From Methylophilus aquaticus (lineage in GTDB: Bacteria > Pseudomonadota > Gammaproteobacteria > Burkholderiales > Methylophilaceae), in contig NZ_JAVCAP010000014.1 of the NCBI RefSeq assembly GCF_030769565.1, forward strand, positions 51,554 through 115,553: a stretch of DNA of 64,000 bases, written 5' to 3'. Positions 63,022 through 64,000 of this stretch are shown piece after piece; the first letter of the stretch is position 1; every line of letters starts with the position of its first letter. The position numbers and the translations under genes were made by a program. The notes below the pieces were generated by a model. It was not told where the DNA came from and did no database searches. It saw nothing but the letters and a program-made list of their open reading frames with translations.

Positions 63022-64000
63022 ATGATTTTAGAAGTTTATATTACAGATTTTATGTGTGAAGCGGCAATCGCACCTGTTGAGACAGTACAGTCGATAGTCG
63101 ACGCTTGTCCAGAATTATTGTATGCGAAGTGGCAAGTACAGAGGCATGGGCCACTCCAAACATTATTTAACCAGTTGCAGGGTGATGAAAACATTTGCAG
63201 CACCTCATCGCTCGCATCCTCAGTATTAGTTAGCAAAAAAACGAGCAGTATTTCTGGCACTATGTTGTGCTTGCTCCCTGTCCAGTTGAATATGCAGCGT
63301 GACAGTTTTTCTCTGCAAGGGATTGTGCCGTTGAGTAAAGCACATTATCAGCAGTTGACGGTACAAATCAGCGAGCATTTTGCCAAAGACTTTATTCTGC
63401 ATACCGATCCAGATAATCGATTCTGGTGGGTACAACCCTTGCAAACACTAGAGGTTGAGTGCCCTTGGCCACAAAGTGTGCTCTTTCAACAAGCGTTTGC
63501 CTGGCAACCCACAGGTAGAGGTGCGCGTGTGCTACGCCAATGGGTAAATGAATGTCAAATGCTCATGCATCAAATCGCGCATCATGCCGATGCGTCCTGG
63601 CCAGCGACTTTAAACAGTCTGTGGTTTTCCAATGTCGCGCAATTGCCCTCATGGCAACACAGGTTTGACCTGATCAGTGGGCAGGGACGCTTGTTAGAGG
63701 GCTTGACTGCTAGTGGTTTGTCCGCTGTCAGGGCTCTCAAGATTGCAGAGCTTGCAAGCGGTCAGCGCTATAAGCATGCTCTGTTTGTGGCTGACAGTAT
63801 GCGAGATGTGGATTGGGAATCTTTATCAGTTGCTTTTAGTAAAGGCATATTTACGCAATTAAAAATTATGCTTCCATTTGCTGAGTGTAGCGTGCATATC
63901 ACGTTAAAGCGGGGCCTGCGTTGGTGTTTTTGGCGAAAGCCGCGCCCGATGGACAGTTTGTTGCAAGCATTGCATGAGTCACTGTTGTCGCAGCCTAAGT
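63022..64000 (+). CDS. RpfE-like / regulatory-type protein, 3' end outside the window
   Basis: An open frame from the ATG at 63022 to the window edge (326 codons, no stop). It begins MILEVYITDFMCEAAIAPVE. The region ECQMLMHQIAHHADASWPAT followed by NSLWFSN resembles the conserved NSLWxWG motif of the RpfE/phosphoglycerate-mutase-like family that often lies just before recJ in betaproteobacteria; here the usual WGGG is SNVA, so it is diverged. C-terminal pieces such as RGLRWCFWRKPRPM are Trp and Arg rich, as in that family. It is divergent from the GGDEF-EAL gene. Function is not known; I would expect recJ next. Confidence 0.6.
   Translation, partial: MILEVYITDFMCEAAIAPVETVQSIVDACPELLYAKWQVQRHGPLQTLFNQLQGDENICSTSSLASSVLVSKKTSSISGTMLCLLPVQLNMQRDSFSLQGIVPLSKAHYQQLTVQISEHFAKDFILHTDPDNRFWWVQPLQTLEVECPWPQSVLFQQAFAWQPTGRGARVLRQWVNECQMLMHQIAHHADASWPATLNSLWFSNVAQLPSWQHRFDLISGQGRLLEGLTASGLSAVRALKIAELASGQRYKHALFVADSMRDVDWESLSVAFSKGIFTQLKIMLPFAECSVHITLKRGLRWCFWRKPRPMDSLLQALHESLLSQPK

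Overview
The window looks like chromosomal DNA of a betaproteobacterium, most likely a methylotroph of the family Methylophilaceae. This rests on three things seen here: the gene order hrcA-nadK-recN, fur|bamE-dapB-carAB-greA-(DUF4149)|yhbY|rlmE-ftsH-folP-glmM, which is typical of betaproteobacteria; an amylosucrase gene next to a fused sucrose-phosphate synthase/phosphatase gene; and many proteins with a PEP-CTERM-type C-terminal sorting signal. No rRNA, tRNA or CRISPR array was recognised.

Layout. 0.1-19.7 kb is a conserved housekeeping block: heat-shock repressor, NAD kinase, RecN, a small DNA glycosylase, Fur, a much enlarged BamE, DapB, CarA/CarB, GreA, YhbY, RlmE, FtsH, FolP and GlmM. 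20.0-25.1 kb (minus strand) holds an MscS channel, amylosucrase and a sucrose-phosphate synthase/phosphatase fusion, a set suited to making and recycling sucrose as a compatible solute or reserve. 25.3-27.7 kb is a small accessory patch: flavin reductase, an AT-rich FRG-domain protein and an overlapping DUF4160-DUF2442 pair. 27.9-32.5 kb returns to housekeeping genes (glnS; birA-coaX-SPOR, overlapping end to start).

32.6-45.5 kb is the most distinctive region. It holds six proteins with a VPxPAAA-type PEP-CTERM tail, four of them DUF1566-like paralogues. It also holds a response regulator, a 7TM-DISM histidine kinase and an outer-membrane protein gene in one operon, and a large TPR protein resembling PrsT. 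Five PEP-CTERM promoters share the same architecture: a TAGCCC-N4-GGGCTA dyad, then about 23 bp later 10-bp-phased TGTCAG/GTTCAG direct repeats, then exactly 22 bp later a -10-like hexamer. Two tandem TGTCAG repeats with the same 10-bp period lie upstream of the response-regulator gene. I infer a dedicated two-component regulon for surface or exported PEP-CTERM proteins. Two of the leaders carry a MITE-like insertion with inverted termini and a TTTA target duplication; the third paralogue preserves the empty site.

45.6-57.3 kb holds the pyruvate dehydrogenase genes aceE-aceF and lpd on the minus strand. They are separated by a plus-strand pair for beta-glucan synthesis (GH17 protein and GH17-GT2 NdvB-like synthase) and a gamma-glutamylcyclotransferase-like gene. 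58.2-59.9 kb carries a DUF442 sulfur-transferase-like gene, a BigR-like ArsR regulator and a divergent Crp/Fnr regulator, suggesting a sulfide response. The window ends with a glycine-zipper envelope protein, a GGDEF-EAL protein and the 5' part of an RpfE-like gene that runs off the edge. All functional assignments come from reading motifs by eye; no database search was run.
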